Shown: positions 41,743 to 51,336, numbered from the stretch's first letter. The stretch: 64,000 nucleotides of DNA from an uncultured Pelagibacteraceae bacterium (GCA_902561585.1 CACEQK010000001.1:62001-126000), one strand, 5' to 3'. Translations and numbers: made by a program. Notes: generated from the sequence alone by a model not told the origin.

Positions 41743-43066
41743 CTTTGCAACTTTTCTCTAACCAGTTCGCTGTTCCCAAGAATCTTAAGTCATCAAGTTT
41801 GTCACCAACTACCTGGACACCTAATGGTAGGTCATTTTCACCTGTAAGTAAAGGCAAGGAAATTGTGGGTAATCCAAGATAAGTCCAAATCTTTTGAAAG
41901 TCTGCACTTCCAGTAGATTTTAATCCTTTGTCAGCAACACCGCTTGATGATGGAGTTACAATTCCATGATAATCTTCAAATACTTCTTTGTATGACTCAT
42001 AGCTTTGCTTCATAAAATCTGCAGCGTCTCCATATTCTTTTGCTGAATATTTTAATCCTCTAGAAATAGCTTCTCTCATTTCTTTTGATAGTTTTGTTTT
42101 ATCTTTTTTATAATAAACCTGAAAATTATTTGCCATGTCAACTTCATGAATTATTTGATGATACTTTGGAATATCATCAAAATATGATGGTGTATCAAAT
42201 ACCTCAATATTCTTTTTAAAATTTTTAATTAAAAATTCAAAAGCCTCTTGAGATTTCTTGTTTATATTTTTCCAATTTTTTGTTTTATAAAAAATAAACT
42301 TAGGGTCAAAAACGGGACCTTTCTCACATTCCTCCACCATCTTTTCAGCAGCAAAATAAACTGTGGAAGGATCGTGTAAATCTTTTCTAATTAGTGACTT
42401 AGCAAGTAAAGCAACATCTTTAACCGTTTTACCAAATACACCCATTGTATCTAATTTGTCTGAAACCTTTAGGACGCCATTTCTTGAGATCAATCCATAA
42501 GAAGGTTTATAACCAACAACTCCACAATATGATGCTGGTCTTATTACTGAACCTCCAGTTTGAGAACCAACAGATAATGGCGCCATATGAGCTGCTACTG
42601 CAGCTGCTGATCCACTTGACGACCCTCCTGGTGTTCTTGAGTAATCAAAAGGATTTTTAGTTTTAGAAGGGTGTATGTATGCAAGTTCGCACGTAACAGT
42701 CTTACCCATTATAATTGCTCCCGAATTTTTTAGTAAATTTACAATTTCAGAGTCTTGTGAATTCGACATTTTTTTTCTAAAAACTGTCCCACATTCAGTT
42801 GGCATGTCATAAGTTCCAATAATATCTTTTATTGCGACTGGCATACCATGCAATGGCCCTAGTGGTTTTCCTGATTTTCTATAAGTATCTGCTTCCTCAG
42901 CTTTTTCTATTAAAAGTTTTTTATCTATAAATTGCCAAGCTTGAACATCTTTTTCAAATTTTTTTATTCTATCTAAATAAGCTGTGCAGAGATCAACGGA
43001 AGATATATCACCTGAATGAAGTTTTTGAGATAATTCGTAAGCACTTAAAGATGTAACGTCTATCAT
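41732..43066 (-). CDS. Amidase-signature family hydrolase
   Basis: This 444-residue protein carries the Ser-cisSer-Lys triad: Lys in VAIKDIIGT (about 73-81), GGSSSGSAAAVAA (about 144-156) and GSQTGGSVIRPASYCG (about 162-177). The family includes GatA and many catabolic amidases; no GatB or GatC partner is near and the C-terminal half is unlike GatA. It lies 9 bases after dctM, so it may act on the compound taken up by the TRAP system. Substrate unknown. Confidence 0.85.
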   Translation of the reverse strand: MIDVTSLSAYELSQKLHSGDISSVDLCTAYLDRIKKFEKDVQAWQFIDKKLLIEKAEEADTYRKSGKPLGPLHGMPVAIKDIIGTYDMPTECGTVFRKKMSNSQDSEIVNLLKNSGAIIMGKTVTCELAYIHPSKTKNPFDYSRTPGGSSSGSAAAVAAHMAPLSVGSQTGGSVIRPASYCGVVGYKPSYGLISRNGVLKVSDKLDTMGVFGKTVKDVALLAKSLIRKDLHDPSTVYFAAEKMVEECEKGPVFDPKFIFYKTKNWKNINKKSQEAFEFLIKNFKKNIEVFDTPSYFDDIPKYHQIIHEVDMANNFQVYYKKDKTKLSKEMREAISRGLKYSAKEYGDAADFMKQSYESYKEVFEDYHGIVTPSSSGVADKGLKSTGSADFQKIWTYLGLPTISLPLLTGENDLPLGVQVVGDKLDDLRFLGTANWLEKSCKDEG

Positions 43067-43075
43067 TTAAATTCA

Positions 43076-44437
43076 TTAATTAGCAAATAATGTATCTGGC
43101 AACCAAAGAGCTATTCCTGGGAAGAGGTACATTAAAAACATAGCTAATATTACAATACCTAGAAAAGGCATAATACCTTTGAATATATCTAACAACTCGA
43201 CGTTTTTAGTTTGCACACCTTTCAAATAGTATGCAGACATCGCCATGGGTGGAGTTAAAAATGAGGTTTGTAAATTTAGTGCTATTAACATTGCAAAAAA
43301 GTAAGGGTTAACGCCAAAAAATTCCACTAGAGGTAAAAATATTGGAACAAAAATAATTAATATCTCTGTCCACTCTAATGGCCAACCTAGTAAGAAAATT
43401 ATTATTTGCGTTATTACTAGAAACTGCCAAGGCTGTAGGTTCATTGATTTAAAGAAATGTTCAAATACTTCGTGTCCACCTAAATACGAGAAGACTGATG
43501 CAAAAGTCCATGATCCAATAAATAGCCACATAATCATAGCTGTCGTTTTTGCAGTTAAAAATACTGACTCTTTGAAGTTTTTCCACTTAAGCGTTTTATA
43601 AAAATACGAGAGCACTAACGCTCCGAATGCTCCAACTGCTGCTGCCTCTGCAGGTGTTGCAAGTCCTCCTAAAATAGTTCCTAAAACTAATATTATTAAT
43701 GAAAACAATGGTAAAAAAGAAACCAACACTTCTTTGAGAATTACCGATCTTGGTGGAATATCTTCTTTCGGAGGTTTAGGTGCGATCGAAGGATTAAAAT
43801 AAGCTAAAGTTACAGCATAACCGATATAAAGTCCTGCTAATAATAATCCTGGAAAAATTGCTGCAGCAAATAATCTTAGAGGAGAAAGTTGAGCAATTAC
43901 TGAGTAAACGATTAACATGATACTTGGTGGAATTAAAATTCCCAAACAACCTCCAGAACAAATTACTCCAGATGCAAATTTTTTGTCATATCCTGCTTTA
44001 ATCATTGCCGGCCAAGCAAGAAGTCCCATTAATGTAACTACAGCTCCAATAATTCCAGTCGCTGTAGAAAATAATGCACATGTAACTAATGCAGCTACTG
44101 CCATTGAGGCTGGTAGTCTATGAGAAGCTAATCTAATTGCGAAAAACAATCTGGATACTATACCTGCTCTTTCAACCAGATACCCCATAAACAAAAAGAG
44201 TGGGACCGCTGTTAAAACTGTATTATCCATCACGGTGTATGTATTTTGGACAAATAGTTGAAAAATTCTATTATCAAGAAGATGTTCCATTCTTGTTGGG
44301 TCAAAATAAGCGTAATAACCAAATCCAACGCCCATCGCCATTAATGTAAATGCTATTGGGAAACCAAGTAATACCGCAAACAGGAATATTCCCATCATTA
44401 GAATTGCAATTTCAGGATTTGTTAAACTAAATAACAT
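43076..44437 (-). CDS. dctM: TRAP transporter large permease DctM
   Basis: This 453-residue protein has about twelve transmembrane helices with the TRAP signature ATGIIGAVVTLMGLLAWPAM near 122-141, GGCLGILIPPSIMLIVYSV near 160-178 and TPAEAAAVGAFGALVL near 275-290. It forms the sodium-coupled transport channel. It overlaps the dctQ end by 11 bases and is followed by the amidase. Length and motifs fit the FcbT3/TakP-type subfamily, but the substrate is not readable. Confidence 0.95.
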   Translation of the reverse strand: MLFSLTNPEIAILMMGIFLFAVLLGFPIAFTLMAMGVGFGYYAYFDPTRMEHLLDNRIFQLFVQNTYTVMDNTVLTAVPLFLFMGYLVERAGIVSRLFFAIRLASHRLPASMAVAALVTCALFSTATGIIGAVVTLMGLLAWPAMIKAGYDKKFASGVICSGGCLGILIPPSIMLIVYSVIAQLSPLRLFAAAIFPGLLLAGLYIGYAVTLAYFNPSIAPKPPKEDIPPRSVILKEVLVSFLPLFSLIILVLGTILGGLATPAEAAAVGAFGALVLSYFYKTLKWKNFKESVFLTAKTTAMIMWLFIGSWTFASVFSYLGGHEVFEHFFKSMNLQPWQFLVITQIIIFLLGWPLEWTEILIIFVPIFLPLVEFFGVNPYFFAMLIALNLQTSFLTPPMAMSAYYLKGVQTKNVELLDIFKGIMPFLGIVILAMFLMYLFPGIALWLPDTLFAN

Positions 44438-45011
44438 CTTTTTGGTCCTCGTCTTGTGAAGTTCTCATTAACATTTTTTCTGTCTCTTCTGCTACAACCA
44501 TTCGAGCAGGCCAATGACCGGTTTGAATACAAATTAGTGATCTACAAACTTCACTAATACCTTGAATAATTAATAAAATTCCTGCAGCAGGAATTAAAGA
44601 TTTAGCCATGTAAATTTGAATTTGTGCAGGACTATTCCAGCTTGTTTCTTTTATCTTCCAAGCAAGAGCTGCATATTCGTAACCATAAAATGCAAGAGCA
44701 AGCACACCTGGAAAGAAAAAAATAAAATATAAAACTAAATCGATGTAACCCTGAGTTCTTGGTTTAAAAAGTCTATAAATTACATCACCTCTTACATGAG
44801 CTTCTGTGGATAGAGTGTAAGCACCTGCCATCATAAAAATCGCGCCGTACATTTGTAAGCTGAAATCAAAATTCCATAAGGTTGGGGCATTAAAGGCATA
44901 TGCCATAACAACTTCATAACAAGTTCCGCCCATCAAAATTACGATACACCAAGAAAACGCCTTCCCAACGGAAGTGCTTAGAGTATCTGCAAAATGAATA
45001 AATCCCCTCAT
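44427..45011 (-). CDS. dctQ: TRAP transporter small permease DctQ
   Basis: This 194-residue protein has four transmembrane helices (about 15-37, 48-72, 92-112 and 138-158). FMMAGAYTLSTEAHVRGDVIY near 54-74 is the DctQ signature (A-x-x-L-x-x-x-x-H-V-R-x-D). The extended hydrophilic C-terminus (EETEKMLMRTSQDEDQKDV) is typical. It lies 87 bases after dctP, separated by a strong hairpin, and overlaps dctM. Confidence 0.92.
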   Translation of the reverse strand: MRGFIHFADTLSTSVGKAFSWCIVILMGGTCYEVVMAYAFNAPTLWNFDFSLQMYGAIFMMAGAYTLSTEAHVRGDVIYRLFKPRTQGYIDLVLYFIFFFPGVLALAFYGYEYAALAWKIKETSWNSPAQIQIYMAKSLIPAAGILLIIQGISEVCRSLICIQTGHWPARMVVAEETEKMLMRTSQDEDQKDVI

Positions 45012-45052
45012 GAATTTTTAAACTATGCTAATTTTTTTATTATTTCCATAAA

Positions 45053-45080
45053 AAAAGGGGGTGAAAAATCACCCCCTTTT
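45053..45080. terminator. Strong hairpin between dctP and dctQ
   Basis: AAAAGGGGGTGA at 45053-45064 pairs with TCACCCCCTTTT at 45069-45080 around an AAAA loop, a perfect 12-bp stem. On the minus strand the dctP message would end with the stem and a T-run, a rho-independent terminator form; the stem would also protect a processed dctP message. Either way it should make dctP more abundant than dctQM. Confidence 0.85.
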
Positions 45081-45098
45081 AAACGTTTAAACTTATAA

Positions 45099-46247
45099 TT
45101 AAATTTTAACTTTAGCTATAGAGCCGAATTCATTCTCATAAGCCAACTTGTAATTGGGTTGGTTCATGAGTAAGTATTTCATAACTCTTTTCGCGTAAGC
45201 TTTTTGTGAATCTACAATCTTTTTAAAGAACGGATCTTTCTTATTGAAATCACCAATTACTTTATCCCAACCTTTTAATTGTTGAGCTAAGATCGCATCA
45301 GATGTTTGATACACATTTACTTTATGCTGATTCATCAATTTAGATAAGTCAGCAGAGTATCTTACTAATGCTTTAAAGTAGTTATCACTGTTCGCAGCAT
45401 AAGCAGCATTTTTTAGAATAGCCTGATGTTTAGGCGATAATCCATTAAATGTCTTCTTGTTTACTGGAATTTCAAACATCTCTTGTGATTGGTGGAAGCT
45501 TCCTAAGTGATAGTGCTTAGAAACATCTTGCATACCAAACTGAGAGTCTGATGTTGGGTTGTTAAACTCAGCAGCTTCAATCAAACCTGTTTTCATTGCA
45601 GGCTGAATTTCACCACCTGGTAATTGTCTTACAACCATTCCCATTGCTGTTAATACGTTAGTAGCTAATCCTACTGTTCTGTACTTCATACCTTTTACAT
45701 CAGATACTTTTGTCACGTTCTTTTTGAACCATCCAAAAGGCTGTGCAGGCATAGGCATATGGAAGAAACCAATATAGTCGAAACCTACTTTTGCAAGTGT
45801 TTCATCGTAAAGTTTTCTACCTCCACCATACTCAATCCATCCCATGATTTCTTGAGATGACATTCCGTATGACGGACCAGTACCGAATAGAGAAGCTGCT
45901 GGATTTTTTCCATACCAGTAAGCTGTTACCCAGTGTCCCATATCAAGTACACCTGAACTTACTGCTTGTCCAATCTCCGAAGTCTTAACTACAGCTCCAA
46001 CTGGCTGAAGATCAATTTTTAATTCACCTCCAGACATGTCGCCTACCATTTTTGCGTAGTCGCCAGCCATTTCAAAGAAAATGTTAGCGCCTGACGGCCA
46101 AGCCGCTTGCATCTTTAAAGTTTGAGGAGCACCTAAAGCAATGTTTGGCATTGCAACGGTTGCTGCCGCTGCAGCACCCGTAGCTGCTGCTGCTTTAAAG
46201 AACTTACGTCTTGATGGAGTTTTTACTCCTTTTATTTTTTTTGACAT
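45099..46247 (-). CDS. dctP: TRAP transporter solute-binding protein, Tat-exported
   Basis: This 382-residue periplasmic binding protein has a twin-arginine signal (SRRKFFKAAAATGAAAAAT, about residues 12-30) ending near MPNIALGAPQ. The mature part shows DctP-family features: WPSGANIFFEMAGDYAK, FGWFKKNVTKVSDVKGMKYRT near 172-192 and TGLIEAAEFNNPTSD near 229-243. The last matches the conserved R/N ligand region of 2-oxoacid- and hydroxyacid-binding (TakP/FcbT1-like) members. It has an unusually good Shine-Dalgarno sequence. Confidence 0.93.
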   Translation of the reverse strand: MSKKIKGVKTPSRRKFFKAAAATGAAAAATVAMPNIALGAPQTLKMQAAWPSGANIFFEMAGDYAKMVGDMSGGELKIDLQPVGAVVKTSEIGQAVSSGVLDMGHWVTAYWYGKNPAASLFGTGPSYGMSSQEIMGWIEYGGGRKLYDETLAKVGFDYIGFFHMPMPAQPFGWFKKNVTKVSDVKGMKYRTVGLATNVLTAMGMVVRQLPGGEIQPAMKTGLIEAAEFNNPTSDSQFGMQDVSKHYHLGSFHQSQEMFEIPVNKKTFNGLSPKHQAILKNAAYAANSDNYFKALVRYSADLSKLMNQHKVNVYQTSDAILAQQLKGWDKVIGDFNKKDPFFKKIVDSQKAYAKRVMKYLLMNQPNYKLAYENEFGSIAKVKI

Positions 46248-46250
46248 ATG

Positions 46251-46270
46251 TCCTCCGTTAGTTAATTAAC
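46251..46270 (-). promoter_or_regulatory. Strong ribosome-binding site and palindrome before dctP
   Basis: On the minus strand CGGAGGACATATG places GGAGG (46252-46256 complement) about 4-5 bases before the dctP ATG, a near-consensus site that most genes here lack. A perfect palindrome GTTAATTAAC sits at 46261-46270 just upstream. The rest of the 114-base gap to 46361 is A/T-rich; I see no confident -35/-10 pair. Confidence 0.6.
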
Positions 46271-46361
46271 TTAAAGATTTAAGCATAAACTCAAATCAGA
46301 GTCTCCATATTTTTTTAGAATTATTTTAAAGTAAATTAAGAAGATTCAATCTAAAGGTGTA

Positions 46362-47318
46362 TTAATTTACCTGATCTTGTGGTTTTTTTCCTAAAAAAAA
46401 ATCTTCCAAATTTTTTGTAGCTCTAAATGCCATATCCCACCTTGTCCTTTTTGTTGCACTTCCTAAATGTGGAAGTAAAAAAATATTTTTTAACTTCAAA
46501 TATTCAGGATGAATTTTGGGCTCCCCATTATAAACGTCTAAGCCATAAGCGAATACTTTTCCGCTTTTTAATGCTTCAATCATCGCATCATCATCAACTA
46601 TATCTCCTCTGGCTGCGTTACCTACAACAGTATTTTCTTCTAAATAACTTAGTGTTTCTTTATTAACAAGTTTTGTTGTTTCAGGAGTTGCAGGACAATT
46701 TATAGATAAAAATTCACTTTGCTTAAAAAGACTTTTTAGATCTTTATGATAAATTGCTCCATCTTCTAATTCTGGTGAAAGTTTAGATCTGTTATGATAA
46801 TGAATTTCCATATTAAAAGCTTTAGCTCTTTTAGCAACCGCCCTACCTATTCTACCCATTCCAAGTATCCCAAGTTTTTTATTAGACATTTGTTTTCCTA
46901 ACAAGAAATCCCATGACCATTTCCAATTTTGAGTTTCGGCCGCTAAACGTCCCTCATAAGCTTTTCTTGAAGCACCTAATAAAAGTAAAATCTGAATATC
47001 TGCTGTAGCATCTGTAAGTACATCAGGTGTATTCGTTACGGTAATTCCTTTTTCTTTTGCAGCTTTTATATCTATATTTCCAAAACCAACTGCGCCATTA
47101 GCAATAATTTTTATGGAACTCGAAAGTTTAGAGATGGTATCAGCGCTGATAGGATCAGAAACAGAACTTAATATCCCGTCAAAATTTTTGGAGCCATCTA
47201 TTATTTCTTGAGGTTTATAAATCTTATCGTCTTTATTTAAAGTAACTTCAAATAATTCTTTAAGTTTCTCCTCATTTTCTTTGAGAAGTTTTCTTGTAAC
47301 AAAAATTTTTTTTTTCAT
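46362..47318 (-). CDS. D-isomer-specific 2-hydroxyacid dehydrogenase (glyoxylate/hydroxypyruvate reductase-like)
   Basis: This 318-residue NAD(P)H enzyme has GILGMGRIGRAVAKRA (about 150-165), VGNAARGDIVDDDAMI with the catalytic Arg near 236, and the Glu and His in NGEPKIHPEYL and LPHLGSAT near 285-292. It fits the glyoxylate/hydroxypyruvate reductase (GhrB-like) group. It lies 1 base from glcF on the same strand and ahead of dctP, so it could interconvert glyoxylate and glycolate within this locus. Confidence 0.88.
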   Translation of the reverse strand: MKKKIFVTRKLLKENEEKLKELFEVTLNKDDKIYKPQEIIDGSKNFDGILSSVSDPISADTISKLSSSIKIIANGAVGFGNIDIKAAKEKGITVTNTPDVLTDATADIQILLLLGASRKAYEGRLAAETQNWKWSWDFLLGKQMSNKKLGILGMGRIGRAVAKRAKAFNMEIHYHNRSKLSPELEDGAIYHKDLKSLFKQSEFLSINCPATPETTKLVNKETLSYLEENTVVGNAARGDIVDDDAMIEALKSGKVFAYGLDVYNGEPKIHPEYLKLKNIFLLPHLGSATKRTRWDMAFRATKNLEDFFLGKKPQDQVN

Positions 47319-47319
47319 T

Positions 47320-48618
47320 TTAAGAATTATTTAGTTTATACGGCTTGGGTCCTCCGGTAAACCAATCAAGTAACTCTACGGTATGGATAATTGGTATTCG
47401 AGTACCAGCTGAAATTTGTGTCATACAACCAATATTACCTGTTGAAATAAAATCAGGTGAAATTTTTTCTATATTATTTACCTTATTCTTTAAAAGTGAT
47501 TTAGCCATCTTTTGATGTAAAATATTGTAAGTACCCGCGGAGCCACAACACAAATGTCCTTCTGGAATATCTAGTACTTCGTTACCAGTTTTTGAAATTA
47601 AATCTTTTGGTTGATCGTGAACTTTTTGTCCATGTTGCATCGAACATGCTGAATGATACGCTATTCTATATTTTTTTTCTGAGTTTAGATTTATGTTTAA
47701 TTTTAAATTTTCGTCAAGGTATTCGGTAATATCTTTAGTTAATTCTGAAATTTTTTTTGCTTTCTTTTTCAGGTCTTTATCATTTTTAAAAATATGACCA
47801 TAGTCTTTTAATGTTGTCCCGCATCCAGATGTATTACTTATTATCGCATCCAATCCATTTTTAAGATACTCTTCGTGCCAGCTCTCAATATTATTCTTAA
47901 ATGACTCGTGTGCTAATTTTTGTTTACCCAAATGATGGTTTAAAGATCCACAACAATTAATGTCTGGCATTACTACTACTTCAACATTATGCCTATTTAG
48001 AAGTCTTATAGTAGCTTCGTTTATTTCAGGAGAAATAACTCTTTGAACACAACCAGTCAATAAAGCGACCCTTGAAACCTTCTTACCTTTATTAACCTCA
48101 TAAACTTTTTGATCTTTTAATTTTTTTCCTGGGATTTTATCTGGCATTAAATTTAATGCATTTCTAATAAATTTTGGAAATAAAAAACTAAATGGTTTAA
48201 TTAGTTTAGATGATAAAGCCATTAACAAAAACATTTTTGGTCTCGGTAGTACAAAAGAAAGTATATTTCTAAATACTCTATCTAAAAAAGGCCTTTTGTA
48301 AGTTTCTTCAACATAATTCCTACCATGGTCAATTAAATGCATATAGTTCACTCCTGAAGGGCAAGTCGTCATACATGAGTAACAGGATAAACAGCTATCA
48401 ATGTGTTTTGCTATTTCTTTTGTGGCTGGTTTTTTATTCTCTAACATATCTTTGATAAGATATATTCTTCCTCTTGGTCCTTCTAACTCCTCTCCATTTA
48501 CTTGATAAGTAGGGCAAGTAGCATTACACATGCCGCAGTGTACGCATTTCCTTATAATTGTTTCACTCGTTTTATTATCTTTGTCTTGAAGTTGTTTATC
48601 TGTAAATGATGTTTGCAT
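47320..48618 (-). CDS. glcF: Glycolate oxidase iron-sulfur subunit
   Basis: This 432-residue protein has two [4Fe-4S] sites: CVHCGMCNATCPTY (about 25-38) and CLSCYSCMTTCPSG near 76-89. Two cysteine-rich CCG domains follow, with CCGSLNHHLG near 222 and CCGSAGTYN near 358. It passes electrons from GlcD/GlcE to the quinone pool. It is directly after glcE (abutting) and before the D-hydroxyacid dehydrogenase. Confidence 0.94.
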   Translation of the reverse strand: MQTSFTDKQLQDKDNKTSETIIRKCVHCGMCNATCPTYQVNGEELEGPRGRIYLIKDMLENKKPATKEIAKHIDSCLSCYSCMTTCPSGVNYMHLIDHGRNYVEETYKRPFLDRVFRNILSFVLPRPKMFLLMALSSKLIKPFSFLFPKFIRNALNLMPDKIPGKKLKDQKVYEVNKGKKVSRVALLTGCVQRVISPEINEATIRLLNRHNVEVVVMPDINCCGSLNHHLGKQKLAHESFKNNIESWHEEYLKNGLDAIISNTSGCGTTLKDYGHIFKNDKDLKKKAKKISELTKDITEYLDENLKLNINLNSEKKYRIAYHSACSMQHGQKVHDQPKDLISKTGNEVLDIPEGHLCCGSAGTYNILHQKMAKSLLKNKVNNIEKISPDFISTGNIGCMTQISAGTRIPIIHTVELLDWFTGGPKPYKLNNS

Positions 48619-49878
48619 TTAAATTCCTGTGTACATTTTCCCTGGATTAAAAATTCTTTTAGGGTCAAAACTCCTTTTAATTTTTTCACTTATTTTATAC
48701 TTAATTGGATCTATTGTAAAAATATCAGCAGAAGCTTTTAGATCCTCTTCAACTTTTATTAAAGTAATATATCCTTGATGTTTTTTTACCGTATCCTTGA
48801 TTTCACTAAGAATTTTTGTGTTCAATTGATCAAATGAGGCCCAGATTAGACCGCCTCCCCAATCAATAAAATATTTAATCTCAAAATTTTTAAGTTTTTG
48901 GATAACCTGCAAGGTTTCGCTCATTGGCAAAACTATTCTTAATAAATTACTTTTTAAACTTTTAAAAACCTCTAAATTTTTTGTCCTACTCCAAAAAATA
49001 TTACTTTGCTCACTATCTAAAATAGAAAGCTCGTGATCCAAAAGACCTAATTCTTTAGACAATCTGTTTGCTCTTTGATCCACAGAATTTGTTGGACCTT
49101 CAATCCTTATAGCAGTTAAGCCTCCATCGTGTGTAAGATCATTCAGAACAAAATCTTTTCCAAAATAGTCTGGATAAAAAACTCCACCGGATGGATCTGT
49201 AGAAGATGACAATGCTCTTCCAAGAAAGTCTAGTGCTTTTTTAAGATGAGGATTCTTAATAATTAAAGTTTTACTTGTTTCTGGTTTTGGTAAAACTTTT
49301 ATTGAAAGCTCAGTTAATATCGTGAGTGTGCCAAAAGATCCTGATACTAATTTACTTAAATCATAACCGGTAACATTCTTAACTACTGTTCCTCCTGATT
49401 TAATAGTTTCACCTTTTCCGTTAATCCCTTGAAATCCAAGTATGTGATCTCGAACACTTCCAACTTTAAATCTTCGTGATCCGGCAAAATTACATGAAAC
49501 GACTCCACCAATCGAACCGCTGTTACTTTGTCCAGAAAATAAGTAACCAAAATCATTCGGTTCAAAAGCTAATTGCTGATTATTTTTGTCTAGCTCCCCT
49601 ATTATTTCTTTCAAAGATGTGCCAGCTTTAACTTTGATATAGAGCTCTTCAGGTTTGTAATCAATTATACCTTTGTAATCAGAGAGATCTAAAGTTTTTT
49701 CAGATTGAAAATTTCTTCCAATTTTATTTTTTGATTTTAATCCATTTATTTCTAGAGGTATATTTTTCCTATAACAAGTTTTAACTATCTCAACTATTTC
49801 CTCTCTTGAAGTAGGTTTAAAAATATTTTGATTAAAATCTAGGGATGTCTGGGAATTTTGTTTTTCCTCCATGGACAT
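48619..49878 (-). CDS. glcE: Glycolate oxidase FAD-binding subunit GlcE
   Basis: The ATG at 49878 is preferred because a Shine-Dalgarno (GGGAG) lies just upstream of it; a GTG at 49899 in frame would sit deeper inside glcD. The protein, about 419 residues, has the FAD_binding_4 fold: LEINGLKSKNKIGR, PNDFGYLFSGQSNSGSIGGV, and VKNVTGYDLSKLVSGSFGTLTILTE, as partial quotes near 90-190. It ends FDPKRIFNPGKMY, typical of the vanillyl-alcohol-oxidase family. It overlaps the glcD end by 47 bases. Confidence 0.92.
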   Translation of the reverse strand: MSMEEKQNSQTSLDFNQNIFKPTSREEIVEIVKTCYRKNIPLEINGLKSKNKIGRNFQSEKTLDLSDYKGIIDYKPEELYIKVKAGTSLKEIIGELDKNNQQLAFEPNDFGYLFSGQSNSGSIGGVVSCNFAGSRRFKVGSVRDHILGFQGINGKGETIKSGGTVVKNVTGYDLSKLVSGSFGTLTILTELSIKVLPKPETSKTLIIKNPHLKKALDFLGRALSSSTDPSGGVFYPDYFGKDFVLNDLTHDGGLTAIRIEGPTNSVDQRANRLSKELGLLDHELSILDSEQSNIFWSRTKNLEVFKSLKSNLLRIVLPMSETLQVIQKLKNFEIKYFIDWGGGLIWASFDQLNTKILSEIKDTVKKHQGYITLIKVEEDLKASADIFTIDPIKYKISEKIKRSFDPKRIFNPGKMYTGI

Positions 49879-51334
49879 GAACTCTCCCTTCCTCAGCACA
49901 TTTTCTAAGTATTGGATAAACTTTGCCTGGATTTAATAATGAGTTTGGATCTAAAGCAACTTTAATTGTTAATTGTTGTTGTATATCTCTATCATTGAAT
50001 GCTTCACACATTAATTCTCTTTTCTCTATACCAACTCCGTGTTCACCAGTTAGAGCCCCGCCGACTTTTACACAATACTTTAAAATATCAGCTCCAAACT
50101 CCTCACATTTCCTTAAAGACTCTTTGTCATTTGCATCAAACATAATTAGAGGATGGAGGTTTCCATCTCCTGCATGAAATGCATTGGCAACTGGCAAATT
50201 ATATTTTTTAGAAAGTCTTGAAATTTCATTTAAAACCTCAGCAAGTTTTCCTCTTGGTATTGAACCATCCATACACATGTAATCAGGCGCTAAAACTCCA
50301 CAAGCCGGAAAAGCTGCTTTCCTACCAGCCCAAAATTTTAATCTCTCTTCATTTGTTTTACTGATTTTTAAACTTGATGAATTATTTTTTTCAGCAATTT
50401 CTTTTGTCTTTTGAATGTAAGCTTCAACTTCATGTTCTGTTCCATCAAATTCTACAATCATCATCGCCTCTGCATCAGTTGGGTAACCTGCTTTAGAATA
50501 ATCATTAGTTGCTTTCGTCAGAGCTTTATCCATTATTTCCATCCCAGCCGGTATACATCCCTCTGCAATTATTTCAGCAACACAGTTTCCTGCATCTTCA
50601 ATTGATGGAAACCCAACTAAAGCGGCTTTAACAACTTCAGGCGACTTTAAAATTTTTACAGTAACCTCTGTGATAACTCCAAGTAAACCCTCTGAACCTG
50701 TCATCAAGCCTAATAAATCATATCCCTCCGCGTCCATAGCTTTACCACCAAATTTAGTTACAGTTCCATCCATTAAAACTACTTGAATACCCAAGAGATT
50801 ATTTGTAGTTGCACCGTATTTAAGAGAATGAACTCCGCCTGAATTTTCAGCTACGTTTCCGCCTATGGAACATGCTATTTGACTTGATGGATCCGGAGCA
50901 TAATAAAAACCTTTGTCTTGGACAGCATGAGTGATTGCTAAATTTGTTACACAAGGTTGCGTAACCACACATCTATTTTCATAATCAATCTCAATTATTT
51001 TATTAAATTTTCCCATTGCCATTAGAACACAATCTTCTAAAGGCATCGAACCACCAGATAAACCTGTACCTGCTCCTCTTGGGACTACTTTAACTTTGTT
51101 CTCATTACAATATTTTAAAATTTGACTAACTTCCTCAACTGTCTCAGGCATAACTACTAAAAGAGGCATTTGTCTATAAGCCGTCAAGCCGTCAGTTTCG
51201 AAAGGTCTTAATTCATCAGGATTCGAAAGAACATTTTTAGAATTGATAATTCCACGAAGATCCGATGCAATTTTATCTTTTTTAGACATAATTGCGTTAT
51301 CAACTTTTGGCATTTGTAAACTGCTCATAATCAA
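49832..51334 (-). CDS. glcD: Glycolate oxidase FAD-linked subunit GlcD
   Basis: This 500-residue flavoprotein has VPRGAGTGLSGGSMP (about 85-99), SSQIACSIGGNVAENSGG near 145-162, the HAGDGNLHP metal-site motif near 393-401 and GEHGVGIEKR near 430-439. These are signatures of GlcD/D-lactate dehydrogenase flavoproteins; glcE and glcF beside it decide for glycolate oxidase. It oxidises glycolate (and D-lactate in some homologues) to the 2-oxoacid. Confidence 0.94.
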   Translation of the reverse strand: MIMSSLQMPKVDNAIMSKKDKIASDLRGIINSKNVLSNPDELRPFETDGLTAYRQMPLLVVMPETVEEVSQILKYCNENKVKVVPRGAGTGLSGGSMPLEDCVLMAMGKFNKIIEIDYENRCVVTQPCVTNLAITHAVQDKGFYYAPDPSSQIACSIGGNVAENSGGVHSLKYGATTNNLLGIQVVLMDGTVTKFGGKAMDAEGYDLLGLMTGSEGLLGVITEVTVKILKSPEVVKAALVGFPSIEDAGNCVAEIIAEGCIPAGMEIMDKALTKATNDYSKAGYPTDAEAMMIVEFDGTEHEVEAYIQKTKEIAEKNNSSSLKISKTNEERLKFWAGRKAAFPACGVLAPDYMCMDGSIPRGKLAEVLNEISRLSKKYNLPVANAFHAGDGNLHPLIMFDANDKESLRKCEEFGADILKYCVKVGGALTGEHGVGIEKRELMCEAFNDRDIQQQLTIKVALDPNSLLNPGKVYPILRKCAEEGRVHVHGGKTKFPDIPRF

Positions 51335-51336
51335 TC

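Noticed and set aside
41732-43066. Amidase as GatA of the Glu-tRNA amidotransferase
   Set aside because: No gatB or gatC nearby and the C-terminal half lacks GatA features; the context is catabolic.
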